NCBI GenBank assembly: GCA_903820655.1
Contig: CAIJIA010000170.1
Span: forward strand, 1 to 13,229
Direction: 5' to 3'
DNA from: an uncultured Chloroflexota bacterium
GTDB taxonomy: Bacteria > Chloroflexota > Limnocylindria > Limnocylindrales > Limnocylindraceae
Length of the DNA: 13,229 nt
Shown: one piece after another, positions 1 through 12,584 of the stretch
How positions within the stretch are numbered: the first letter of the stretch is position 1
Layout of the letters: the number at the start of each line of letters is the position of its first letter
Translations under genes and position numbers: made by a program
The notes under the pieces: generated by a model
Told to the model about the DNA's origin: nothing
Databases searched by the model: none
Seen by the model: the letters and a program-made list of their open reading frames with translations, nothing else

Positions 1-831
1 ATCCTGCGCAATCGTTGGGGCGCTCATGATCGCGTACTGGTGAATCTTGACGAGCCCCGCCACGATCTCCTTCGGCGCGCAAAGGAAGCCGACGCGCCAC
101 CCCGTCATGGCGTAGGACTTTGAGAAGCCCCCGATCAAGATCGTTCGTTCGCGCATTCCCGGATACGCCGACATGGCGCGGTGCGCCGGACCCTCGTAGA
201 CGAGTCGGTCATAGATCTCATCGCTGATCACCACCAGGTCGCGTGCCACAGCGATCTTGGCGAGCGCCTCGCGGGTCGACTCGTCGAGGGTGGCCCCCGT
301 TGGGTTCGCCGGATACCCGAGGAAGAGGGCCTTCGCGCCGACCGCTGCGGCATCAACCGCATCAGCATGGAGGCGCCAGTTGTCGCTCGCGCTTGTCGGC
401 ACAGGCACAGCGGTGCCGCCGGCAAAGACGACCGCAGGGAGGTAGGCAACGTACGACGGCTCTGGCAGCACAATGCGGTCGCCCGCACCGATGACGCCGC
501 GAACGGCAAGGTCGACCGCCTCAGAGGCGCCGATCGTGACGATGATCTCGCTCTCGGGATTGTAGGAAACGCCTGAGCGCTCCTGGATCTTCGCGGCAAT
601 AGCGCGGCGCAGCTCAATCGTTCCGTAGTTCGAGGTGTAGTGCGTGCGTCCGGCGCGCAGGCTCGTGACCGCCGCCTCGACGATGTGTGCTGGCGTGTCG
701 AAGTCGGGCTCCCCCACGCCGAGGCTGATCACGTCGCTCATCGTTGCGGCGATGTCGAAAAAGCGTCGAATGCCAGAGGGCGGCACCGCGTGGACACGAT
801 CGGCAAGTGCGCGCTTTGCAAAGTCGCTCAT
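1..831 (-). CDS. Class I/II PLP-dependent aminotransferase (COG0436, AspAT/PatA-like), 3' end missing
   Basis: The gene reads in from an ATG at 831 and stays open to base 1, giving 277 residues of a family usually about 380-400 long, so the C-terminal third lies outside the window. It would transfer an amino group between an amino acid and a 2-oxo acid in the cytoplasm using pyridoxal phosphate. Visible family marks are GVGEPDFDTP near the N-terminus, the substrate-side NPTG (Asn176), SDEIY (Asp204, Tyr207, which contact PLP), and GFSKSYAMTGWRVG, where Lys238 should form the PLP aldimine and Arg246 the phosphate contact. The last residues (KIHQYAIMSAPTIAQD) match the PatA/YugH-type branch. 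Its ATG overlaps the gatA stop (ATGA, 828-831), so translation is probably coupled to gatA. The exact substrate (aspartate, alanine, aromatic or N-acetyl-diaminopimelate) cannot be decided here, so no symbol is given. Confidence 0.93.
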   Translation of the reverse strand, partial: MSDFAKRALADRVHAVPPSGIRRFFDIAATMSDVISLGVGEPDFDTPAHIVEAAVTSLRAGRTHYTSNYGTIELRRAIAAKIQERSGVSYNPESEIIVTIGASEAVDLAVRGVIGAGDRIVLPEPSYVAYLPAVVFAGGTAVPVPTSASDNWRLHADAVDAAAVGAKALFLGYPANPTGATLDESTREALAKIAVARDLVVISDEIYDRLVYEGPAHRAMSAYPGMRERTILIGGFSKSYAMTGWRVGFLCAPKEIVAGLVKIHQYAIMSAPTIAQD

Positions 832-2375
832 GCTGCACCTCCACCCAGTTTAGCCAAGTCATGCGGCGCCACTGCGCGCCATGCTGCCGTTGCGGTGAGT
901 GCCTCGTAGCCCGCAGAGATGCCGAGGAGTTCGGCCTCTGACCATGGCTTGCCGATCAGCTGTAGTCCGACAGGCAGGTTCTCAGAGAGGCCGCACGGAA
1001 TGCTCACCCCTGGGAGGCCCGCCATGTTTGCTGGCAGGGTGCAGGCATCGGCGAGATACATGGAGACGGGGTCGCTCATCTTTGCGCCGAACTTCCAGGC
1101 AACCTGTGGGCTGGTTGGCGCCACGATCGCGTCGAACCCGGCCGCCCAGATTCGATCGAAGTCGCGCGCGATGAGGGTGCGCACCTTCTGCGCCTTCACG
1201 TAATAGGCGTCGTAGTAGCCCGCAGAGAGCGCGTAGGTGCCAAGCATGATGCGGCGACGCACCTCTGGACCAAAACCACGACCGCGTGTCTCGAGGTATC
1301 CGTTGAGCAGATCTCCGCCACCGTGCTTCGAGGCGCCGTAGCGAATGCCGTCGTAGCGAGCAAGGTTTGCCGATGCCTCCGCAGGCGCAACGATGTAATA
1401 GGTCGCGAGCGCATGCTCTGTGGTTGGGAGGCTCACCTCTTCCACGATGCCACCCGCACCTTCGAGCGCGGCAACTGCATCACGAACAGCCCGCTCTACG
1501 CCAGCCTCCATGCCGGCGACGAAGTACTCCTTCGGCAGAGCGAATCGCTTGCCACGAATAGCAGCCGCCGCAGCATCGCCACCCGGGAGGTTCAGTAAGG
1601 CGGCGTCCAGCGGGCTGCGTGAACTGGTGGCGTCGTGCGCATCTGCGCCAGCAATCGCATGCAAAAGAAGCGCTGCATCTTGCGCCGTGCGAGCGAACGG
1701 CCCGACCTGATCCAGTGACGAAGCGAAGGCAACGATGCCGTACCGCGAGACACGACCGTAGGTTGGTTTCATGCCGACGATGCCGGTGAGGCTCGCGGGC
1801 TGTCGAATGGAGCCACCCGTGTCGGTACCGATGGAGAGTGGAGCATGGAACGCAGCAACAGCTGCCGAGGAGCCGCCCGAAGATCCGCCCGGCACTCGAT
1901 CAATGCCCCACGGATTCACTGTCTTCTTATACGCCGAGAACTCCGTGGATGAGCCCATGGCGAACTCGTCCATGTTGGTCTTGCCAAGAATGACTGCACC
2001 CGCCTCTTTCAAGCGGGTGGCAATGGTTGCGTCGTAGGGGCTGATGTACCCCTCGAGAATGCGTGAGCCAGCGGTTGTTGGAGTTCCCGTGAGGTTGACG
2101 AGATCCTTCAGCGCGACGGGAACGCCGAGGAGGGGCGGGAGTGCGTTGAGCGCTGCGGGGCCAGCGGCACGTGCGGTCGCGTAGCGTGCATCGGCGCGAT
2201 CTGCTTCAGCACGCGCCTCCTCCTGTCGCAGATGCAGCCATGCGCCAAGAACACCATCTTCGCGTTCAATCGCGGCAAAGAGTTCGTCGGTGACGGCGCG
2301 TGAGGTTGCGGCGCCCGATTGGAAGGCGGCGCGCAGCTCTGCCGCGGTTGCGCGGCGGAGGCTCTCCCCGTTCAT
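828..2375 (-). CDS. gatA: Asp-tRNA(Asn)/Glu-tRNA(Gln) amidotransferase subunit A
   Basis: The product is a 515-residue amidase of normal length for GatA. In the GatCAB complex it frees ammonia from glutamine, which GatB then uses to convert Glu-tRNA(Gln) or Asp-tRNA(Asn) to the correctly amidated form. The amidase-signature core is intact: PVALKD with catalytic Lys90, the glycine/serine loop GGSSGGSS with cis-Ser165, and GTDTGGSIRQPAS with nucleophile Ser189. These positions are assigned by spacing to the known Lys-cisSer-Ser triad. The N-terminal helix (about residues 1-60) and the segment TNMDEFAMGSSTE are also typical of GatA rather than a generic amidase. The ATG at 2375 overlaps the gatC stop in an ATGA, and the gene's own TGA overlaps the next ATG. 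gatB is not adjacent downstream. The presence of gatC-gatA suggests that at least one of GlnRS or AsnRS is absent from the genome (inference). Confidence 0.97.
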   Translation of the reverse strand: MNGESLRRATAAELRAAFQSGAATSRAVTDELFAAIEREDGVLGAWLHLRQEEARAEADRADARYATARAAGPAALNALPPLLGVPVALKDLVNLTGTPTTAGSRILEGYISPYDATIATRLKEAGAVILGKTNMDEFAMGSSTEFSAYKKTVNPWGIDRVPGGSSGGSSAAVAAFHAPLSIGTDTGGSIRQPASLTGIVGMKPTYGRVSRYGIVAFASSLDQVGPFARTAQDAALLLHAIAGADAHDATSSRSPLDAALLNLPGGDAAAAAIRGKRFALPKEYFVAGMEAGVERAVRDAVAALEGAGGIVEEVSLPTTEHALATYYIVAPAEASANLARYDGIRYGASKHGGGDLLNGYLETRGRGFGPEVRRRIMLGTYALSAGYYDAYYVKAQKVRTLIARDFDRIWAAGFDAIVAPTSPQVAWKFGAKMSDPVSMYLADACTLPANMAGLPGVSIPCGLSENLPVGLQLIGKPWSEAELLGISAGYEALTATAAWRAVAPHDLAKLGGGAA

Positions 2376-2677
2376 CCGTCGGCCTCCTCAGAGAGGATCG
2401 CCTGCACGCGCACAAAGTCGCCGCTTCGGGCCGGTGCGTTTTGTAGGGCGTCGTCAACGGGGAGGGATGGCTCAGCGACGTCATTACGCAGCGGCATCGC
2501 CTGCACGATCGTCTGTGCGCTCGGAGGCACGCTTGAGGTATCGACGTCGGCGAGGTGAGCCCACTGCTCAAGGATGAGGTTGAGGTCGCCTTGAAGCTTC
2601 CCTAGCTCGTCGCTGGTGAGCCCGAGGCGGGCAAGTGCTGCAACTCGTTCGACTTCGGCGCGGGTTAGATCGCTCAT
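2372..2677 (-). CDS. gatC: Asp-tRNA(Asn)/Glu-tRNA(Gln) amidotransferase subunit C
   Basis: This 101-residue protein has the normal GatC size and pattern: MSDLTRAEVERVAALARLGL at the N-terminus (the usual EEVxxIAxLARL helix), a middle helix (LNLILEQWAHLADVDTSSV), the LRNDV motif, and an APARSGDFVRVQAIL tail matching the APxxxxxFFxVPxIL end. GatC wraps around GatA and steadies its contact with GatB; it has no active site. The stop codon lies in the ATGA overlap with gatA, so the two should be made in equal amounts by translational coupling. It follows ligA by only 25 bases, which contain a weak purine-rich site (TAGGA, about 9 bases before ATG) and no visible terminator, so it is most likely co-transcribed with uvrD-ligA. 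Confidence 0.95.
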   Translation of the reverse strand: MSDLTRAEVERVAALARLGLTSDELGKLQGDLNLILEQWAHLADVDTSSVPPSAQTIVQAMPLRNDVAEPSLPVDDALQNAPARSGDFVRVQAILSEEADG

Positions 2678-2702
2678 GCGGGAATCCTACCCGCCCGACG
2701 CC

Positions 2703-7429
<4,727 letters not shown>

Positions 7430-7464
7430 CCCTATATTCTACCGCCCGCCACCATCCATCCACG
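7430..7464 (-). promoter_or_regulatory. Possible promoter of the uvrD-ligA-gatCA operon giving a leaderless mRNA
   Basis: A good -10 hexamer, TAGAAT on the minus strand (7441-7436), is followed by only six bases (ATAGGG) before the GTG of uvrD. Transcription would therefore start at or within a base or two of the start codon. The T of this hexamer also begins an in-frame TAG, which rules out a longer protein. It lies just beyond the groEL terminator, where a new transcript has to begin. I cannot find a convincing -35 hexamer at 16-18 bases spacing, so the call rests on the -10 and its position. Confidence 0.45.
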
Positions 7465-7505
7465 AAAAACGAAGAGGACCCTCGGCCCCGCCGAGAGTCC
7501 CCTTC
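7463..7505 (-). terminator. Rho-independent terminator of groES-groEL
   Basis: On the minus strand bases 7505-7491 pair with 7485-7471 around a 5-base loop (CGGGG, 7490-7486). All 15 positions pair, including two G-U wobbles (7501 with 7475, and 7496 with 7480). The hairpin is followed by one G and five U (7469-7465). Read on the plus strand the two wobbles become C/A mismatches and there is no T tract, so the structure is built for minus-strand transcripts. It begins 20 bases after the groEL stop codon. Confidence 0.9.
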
Positions 7506-7524
7506 ACTAGGTGCGAGGTAGGTA

Positions 7525-9165
<1,641 letters not shown>

Positions 9166-9198
9166 CTACTTGGTTGGATTACTTCGGTAGGTCGTTGG

Positions 9199-9498
9199 TC
9201 AGTCGACGACGGCCAAGATGTCCTTGGCGCCGACGATGAGGAACTCGTCGCCATCGATCTTGAACTCGGTGCCGGCGTACTTGGCGTGCAGGACGCGATC
9301 GCCCACCTTCACGTCAATCGCTTCGCGCTTCCCGTCATCAAGGATGCGGCCTGGTCCAACAGCGACGACCTCGCCCTCCTGTGGCTTCTCCTGCGCCGTG
9401 TCGGGCAGGATGATGCCGCTGGCGGTCTTCTCATCGCGCGGGACTGGCTTCACGACGACGCGGTCGCCGAGGGGTCGAAGAGCTGCCTTCTTGGCCAT
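9199..9498 (-). CDS. groES: 10 kDa co-chaperonin GroES
   Basis: The 99-residue protein forms the seven-fold lid that caps GroEL. It shows the family pattern [12 protein letters not shown] (7-18), the mobile loop [19 protein letters not shown] (24-42) that docks on Gro[30 protein letters not shown] and the end [15 protein letters not shown]. The start ATG at 9498 is fixed by a perfect Shine-Dalgarno site AAGGAGG (9513-9507) eight bases upstream. It is the first gene of the groES-groEL operon, with a leader of roughly 65-70 bases from the promoter that overlaps the CIRCE element. Expression should rise on heat or protein-folding stress when HrcA loses DNA binding; hrcA itself is not in the window. 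Confidence 0.98.
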   Translation of the reverse strand: MAKKAALRPLGDRVVVKPVPRDEKTASGIILPDTAQEKPQEGEVVAVGPGRILDDGKREAIDVKVGDRVLHAKYAGTEFKIDGDEFLIVGAKDILAVVD

Positions 9499-9571
9499 TG
9501 GTAGAACCTCCTTGTGGGCGGGATCGCCGCCCCTGCACCTTTGTGCCTACGCGAACGAGGCACTTGGGGAG

Positions 9572-9601
9572 ATGTTAGCACTCGAAGACTTAGAGTGCCA
9601 A
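9572..9601 (-). promoter_or_regulatory. Likely groES-groEL promoter overlapping CIRCE
   Basis: On the minus strand TTGGCA (9601-9596) is a good -35 (5 of 6 to TTGACA) and TAACAT (9577-9572) a fair -10 (4 of 6 to TATAAT), 18 bases apart. Both hexamers overlap the CIRCE arms, so HrcA binding would block RNA polymerase directly. Transcription should start near 9565. The placement is inferred from sequence only. Confidence 0.6.
9575..9601 (-). promoter_or_regulatory. CIRCE operator (HrcA binding site)
   Basis: The inverted repeat reads TTAGCACTC (9575-9583), nine spacer bases (9584-9592) and GAGTGCCAA (9593-9601). This matches the CIRCE consensus TTAGCACTC-N9-GAGTGCTAA at 17 of 18 arm positions with the exact spacer length. 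It lies 77 bases upstream of the groES ATG. HrcA binds this element as a dimer and represses groESL at normal temperature. The tatD stop codon lies inside the spacer, and one arm encodes the last three residues of TatD. Confidence 0.95.
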
Positions 9602-10453
9602 CTCCAAGCGTGGGGGGAGGGTGGCGTCGCGGGGGAAGATACGGTCGTAATTCTCGGCGATCGCCTGGGCGAGCTGCTCGACCGCCTCACCGCGACGCTC
9701 CGCGATCCACGCCAACGTCAGGCCAACATTCGCCGGCTCATTGCGACGCGGGTCAGGCGCCCCCGGCATGGTGAGCCAGGGCGCGTCGGTCTCGGTCAGC
9801 AGCCGATCGCGCGGGATGAGGCGCACCCACTCCCCTGTTGCCGACTCCTCGGGGCGGAAGGCCAACCCTGAGATGGAGACCGCTCCACCGAGTGCGAGTG
9901 CCTCCTCAACATAGGCGGCGCTCCCTGAAGCGCTGTGCAAGATGAAAGGGACTCGACCGCCGAACGCCTTTGCGCCGCCAGGCGCGTTAATCGCCGAGCT
10001 CTTGAGCGTTGCCAACAGCTGACGCTGTGCCTCATCACCGTCGTCGAGCGAGCGGCAGTGCAAAATCAGCGGCTTGCCGAGTGCCGCCGCAACCTCAATG
10101 TGTGCCTCCAAGTTTTCAATCTGTGCGGCAAGCGGCGCGAAGTCGCGCTTCGTGTCGATCCCCGTCTCGCCAATCGCAACAACGCGAGGGTCGGTTGCCC
10201 GCTGCAACAGCGCGGCTCGCCCGGGTGCATCGGTAACGGCGGTGTATGGATGAATGCCAATTGCAAGATCGGCCCACGGTAGATCTGGTGCGATGCGGAA
10301 GGCTCCGTCAGAGCTTTCAATGCCGTACGACGGAATCAGGAGTCGGACCATCCCCGCGTCGCGTGCGCGCTGCGCGACCTGCTGGTAGTCGTCGTTGAAG
10401 CGATCGGCCTGTAGGTGCCCGTGTGCGTCAGTCAGCAGCGGCATCGAGCGCAT
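9590..10453 (-). CDS. tatD: TatD family metal-dependent deoxyribonuclease
   Basis: The 287-residue protein is a TIM-barrel hydrolase of the TatD family, known as Mg2+-dependent 3'-5' exonucleases or DNases in repair and DNA turnover. Metal-site residues are all present: DAHGH (His11, His13), GETGID (Glu96), LHCR (His132), ILHSASGS (His173) and TETDAPWL (Asp223). The spacing and the closing NEPANV motif are typical. The chosen ATG at 10453 overlaps the end of metG by 26 bases; a second in-frame ATG at 10444 is equally possible, since the purine-rich AGAGG sits close to the first. The pair metG-tatD is conserved in many bacteria, including Bacillus, which supports co-transcription. The last codons form part of the CIRCE operator of groES. 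The cellular substrate cannot be told from sequence. Confidence 0.95.
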   Translation of the reverse strand: MRSMPLLTDAHGHLQADRFNDDYQQVAQRARDAGMVRLLIPSYGIESSDGAFRIAPDLPWADLAIGIHPYTAVTDAPGRAALLQRATDPRVVAIGETGIDTKRDFAPLAAQIENLEAHIEVAAALGKPLILHCRSLDDGDEAQRQLLATLKSSAINAPGGAKAFGGRVPFILHSASGSAAYVEEALALGGAVSISGLAFRPEESATGEWVRLIPRDRLLTETDAPWLTMPGAPDPRRNEPANVGLTLAWIAERRGEAVEQLAQAIAENYDRIFPRDATLPPRLELAL

Positions 10454-12053
10454 CAGCCTCTAGTCGCGGGAAGAGTGGCTCTGGTGCGCCGAGTGGGCCA
10501 CCTGCACCGACTGCCCCCCATGCGCCAATCTCGTCGAGCGCCGGGCCGTTGTGCCCGTTCGCGTCGTATGGCCAGGTGCGACCGAGCAGCGTCCAGATCT
10601 TTGCGGAGATTGATGGCATCGCCGGCCCTGCATAGAGCGAGATGAGGCGACACGCCTCAAGAAGGTCGCCGAGCACGCCGCGCAACGTCTCCTCTGCGGC
10701 GGCATCGCCAAGCTTCGCCGCTTTGGCGAGCTCCCACGGCTTCTCGGTATCCACAAACTTGTTGGCCGCTCCGACAAATCCCCAGAGCGCACCGAGCCAC
10801 TCATGCAGTGCATTACGTTCGAGTGCGGCAGTTGCCTCGCGTCGCGTCTCTTCCCAGGCGGCGCCGAGGGGTGATGCAGCGGCAGCTCGTGGGAGTGGTC
10901 CTTCGGTGAAGGCGCGGCTCGCGAGTGTTGTGGCGCGGTTCACCAGGTTCCCGAAGTCATTGGCAAGTTCAGAGTTGTAGCGGCGAATGATGGAGTCCCA
11001 ACTCACATCGCCGTCACGATCAAACGGCACCTCGCGCAGTGCAACGAAGCGTGCCCCATCGGCGCCAAGTGCGGCGACCGCATCATCTGGATCGAGGAAG
11101 TTGCCGCGACTCTTGCTCATGCGCTCACCGCTGGAGAGGAGCCATCCGTGCACCCAGATCTTCTTCGGTGCCTCGAGCCCAGCACTCCAGAGCATTGCTG
11201 GCCAGAAGACGGAGTGGAATCGATTGATGTCCTTGCCGATGATGTGCAGGTCGGCTGGCCACCACGGAGCACCAGCAGCATCGGCTGGGAAACCGGCACC
11301 GGTGAGGTAATTGATCAGCGCGTCGTACCAGACGTAGATAGTCCCCGCCTTCGGATCACCCTCACCCGTTGCGGTCAGTGCGCTGCTGCCATCTTCGCGG
11401 ATTGGGAATGGGATCCCCCACGTTGCCCCTTCGCGGCTGATGGAGAAATCTTCCAGCCCCTGCCGAACAAATCCGAGCATCTCGTTGCGACGGTATTCGG
11501 GCTGCACCGGCGATGGCTCCTGCGTTAGCCACGCTTCGAGGCGCTCCTGGTAGGCGCTGAGTTTGAAGAACCAGTTGCGCTCGGTGAGCCACTGCAACGG
11601 GATCCCTGGATGGTTCGGGCAGACGGTCTGATCACCCTCTTTGACCACATCATCGGCGTTGCGGAACCCCTCATTGGGGCAGTACCAGCCTTCGTAGCTG
11701 CCGACGTAGATGTCGCCTGCGGCAAACGAACGTCGAACCATCTCCTGCGCAGCGAGCGTATGGTCCGCGTCGGTGGTGCGGATGAATCGGTCGGGGCTGA
11801 TGAGCAGCTTCGCCTCGCTCGCCTGGAAGAGCGCAACCTTCGCGTCAACGAATGCCTTGGGGCTCATCCCCTCCTCTGCGGCTCGGGCGGCGATGTTGAC
11901 CGAGTACTCGTCCGTACCCGTCAAGAAGCGAACCTCGTCGCCGCGCATGCGGCGCCAACGGGCGATGGCATCCGCGCCGATCACCTCATAGAGCGTGTGC
12001 AGGCCAGGCTTGTTGTTGGCGTAGGCGATGGCCGTTGTTAGGTAGTACCGCAT
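10428..12053 (-). CDS. metG: Methionyl-tRNA synthetase with altered HIGH motif
   Basis: The 541-residue class I synthetase would charge tRNA(Met) with methionine. The start is set at the ATG at 12053, because the family begins with YYLTTAI here; a longer frame from a GTG at 12155 adds 34 residues unlike the family, and runs into a palindrome. No Shine-Dalgarno site precedes it. Recognisable parts are FLTGTDE (43-49), the connective insertion (about 115-165) with a partial zinc knuckle (Cys125, Cys145, His148), TWGIPFP (211-217), YVWYDALINYL (240-250), HIIGKDINRFH (270-280), WLLSSGERMSKSRGN with the RMSKS ATP loop (311-315), the anticodon-binding helical domain, and no C-terminal tRNA-binding OB domain. 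The HIGH signature is not canonical: PGLHT (16-20) stands where PHLGH is expected, and DEHG is DEYS (48-51). The KMSKS loop argues for an active enzyme, but this needs a biochemical answer. Confidence 0.93.
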   Translation of the reverse strand: MRYYLTTAIAYANNKPGLHTLYEVIGADAIARWRRMRGDEVRFLTGTDEYSVNIAARAAEEGMSPKAFVDAKVALFQASEAKLLISPDRFIRTTDADHTLAAQEMVRRSFAAGDIYVGSYEGWYCPNEGFRNADDVVKEGDQTVCPNHPGIPLQWLTERNWFFKLSAYQERLEAWLTQEPSPVQPEYRRNEMLGFVRQGLEDFSISREGATWGIPFPIREDGSSALTATGEGDPKAGTIYVWYDALINYLTGAGFPADAAGAPWWPADLHIIGKDINRFHSVFWPAMLWSAGLEAPKKIWVHGWLLSSGERMSKSRGNFLDPDDAVAALGADGARFVALREVPFDRDGDVSWDSIIRRYNSELANDFGNLVNRATTLASRAFTEGPLPRAAAASPLGAAWEETRREATAALERNALHEWLGALWGFVGAANKFVDTEKPWELAKAAKLGDAAAEETLRGVLGDLLEACRLISLYAGPAMPSISAKIWTLLGRTWPYDANGHNGPALDEIGAWGAVGAGGPLGAPEPLFPRLEADALDAAAD

Positions 12054-12147
12054 CGTGGGCGATTGTCGCAGAAGAGCGCGGCCCGAGCGCGATACGCCCG
12101 CGGTATCCGCACGGTGAGAGGGTGCCAGGGCAGGCGTTCGGCTCCTG

Positions 12148-12163
12148 CGGGTCACGTGACCCG
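12148..12163. promoter_or_regulatory. Perfect 16-bp palindrome, candidate operator upstream of ssb
   Basis: CGGGTCACGTGACCCG is identical to its own reverse complement, with no loop, and ends 25 bases before the ssb ATG. A loop-free palindrome cannot form a good RNA hairpin, so a dimeric DNA-binding protein is the natural reading. Its core is CACGTG. It could control ssb, metG or both. The regulator is unknown. Confidence 0.5.
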
Positions 12164-12178
12164 GGCCGCTGCCGCATC

Positions 12179-12184
12179 AGGAGG
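12179..12184 (+). promoter_or_regulatory. Ribosome binding site that fixes the ssb start
   Basis: AGGAGG lies four bases before the ATG at 12189. It supports this start over the upstream in-frame ATG at 12063, whose extra 42 residues do not resemble any SSB. Confidence 0.8.
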
Positions 12185-12188
12185 CGCA

Positions 12189-12584
12189 ATGAACAAGGTT
12201 ATGCTCGCCGGCAGGATCACCAAGCCCGTCGAGTTGAAATCGCTCCCCTCAGGCTCAAAGGTCGCCGTGGGGAGTGTCGCAACCCACGACTTCCGCGGCG
12301 GCGAAGAGCGCACGGAGTTTCACCGTCTCGTCTTCTGGGAGAAGCTCGCCGAGATTGCCGCCGCTCATCTGCAGGCCGGCTCGCTCGTGAGTATCGATGG
12401 ACGCCTGAAGACCCACGAGTGGGAGAGCGAAGGGTCGCGTCGCTGGATGACCGAGGTGATCGTGAATCGCCTGGAGTTCCTCGGGCCAAAGCCGCAGTCC
12501 GGTGACCCAGTGGCACAGGGGTCGGAGCCAACCGATCTTGGTGAAGCCGAGTACGGCGAGGAGATCGCGCCCGTTCGCGCCTAG
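12189..12584 (+). CDS. ssb: Single-stranded DNA-binding protein, short form with unusual tail
   Basis: The 131-residue protein has the bacterial SSB OB-fold: MNKVMLAGRITKPVELK at the N-terminus, the strand VAVGSVATH, TEFHRLVFWEKLAEIAA (about 38-54, the FHRxVxW(E/G)KLAE motif), GSLVSIDGRLKTHEWE and VIVNRLEFL. SSB coats exposed single strands during replication and repair and normally recruits partners through an acidic C-terminal tip ending DDDIPF or similar. Here the tail after about residue 100 is short, moderately acidic and ends GEEIAPVRA, without the terminal Pro-Phe. It may therefore be an auxiliary SSB with fewer partners (inference). It is the only plus-strand gene in the window, set between rsmI and metG, and its TAG stop shares the CTAG palindrome with the rsmI stop. 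Confidence 0.93.
   Translation: MNKVMLAGRITKPVELKSLPSGSKVAVGSVATHDFRGGEERTEFHRLVFWEKLAEIAAAHLQAGSLVSIDGRLKTHEWESEGSRRWMTEVIVNRLEFLGPKPQSGDPVAQGSEPTDLGEAEYGEEIAPVRA

Larger units (their letters stand above)
12054..12188. promoter_or_regulatory. Divergent intergenic region between metG and ssb
   Basis: This 135-bp gap is the only place where two transcripts diverge, so it must hold the start signals for metG (leftward) and ssb (rightward), unless one is driven from elsewhere. On the minus strand TGCGACAAT (12070-12062) resembles an extended -10 element and ends eight bases before the metG ATG, which would give an almost leaderless metG mRNA. I find no convincing -35 for it and no strong promoter hexamers for ssb. 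The region also holds a perfect 16-bp palindrome at 12148-12163. Confidence 0.5.

Noticed and set aside
7442..7466. A -35 hexamer for the uvrD promoter.
   Set aside because: No hexamer at 16-18 bases from TAGAAT resembles TTGACA; only the -10 is supported.
12054..12155. A 34-residue N-terminal extension of metG from a GTG at 12155.
   Set aside because: MetRS proteins begin within a few residues of the YYLTTA strand, and the added residues have no family likeness. The ATG at 12053 is preferred even though it lacks a Shine-Dalgarno site.
12063..12188. A 42-residue N-terminal extension of ssb from the ATG at 12063.
   Set aside because: The extension is arginine/alanine-rich, unlike SSB, and crosses the palindrome; the strong AGGAGG site and family alignment place the start at 12189.
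12566..12580. A possible hairpin (GCGC, six bases, GCGC) near the end of ssb as a terminator.
   Set aside because: Only four base pairs and no following T run, so it is too weak to call.
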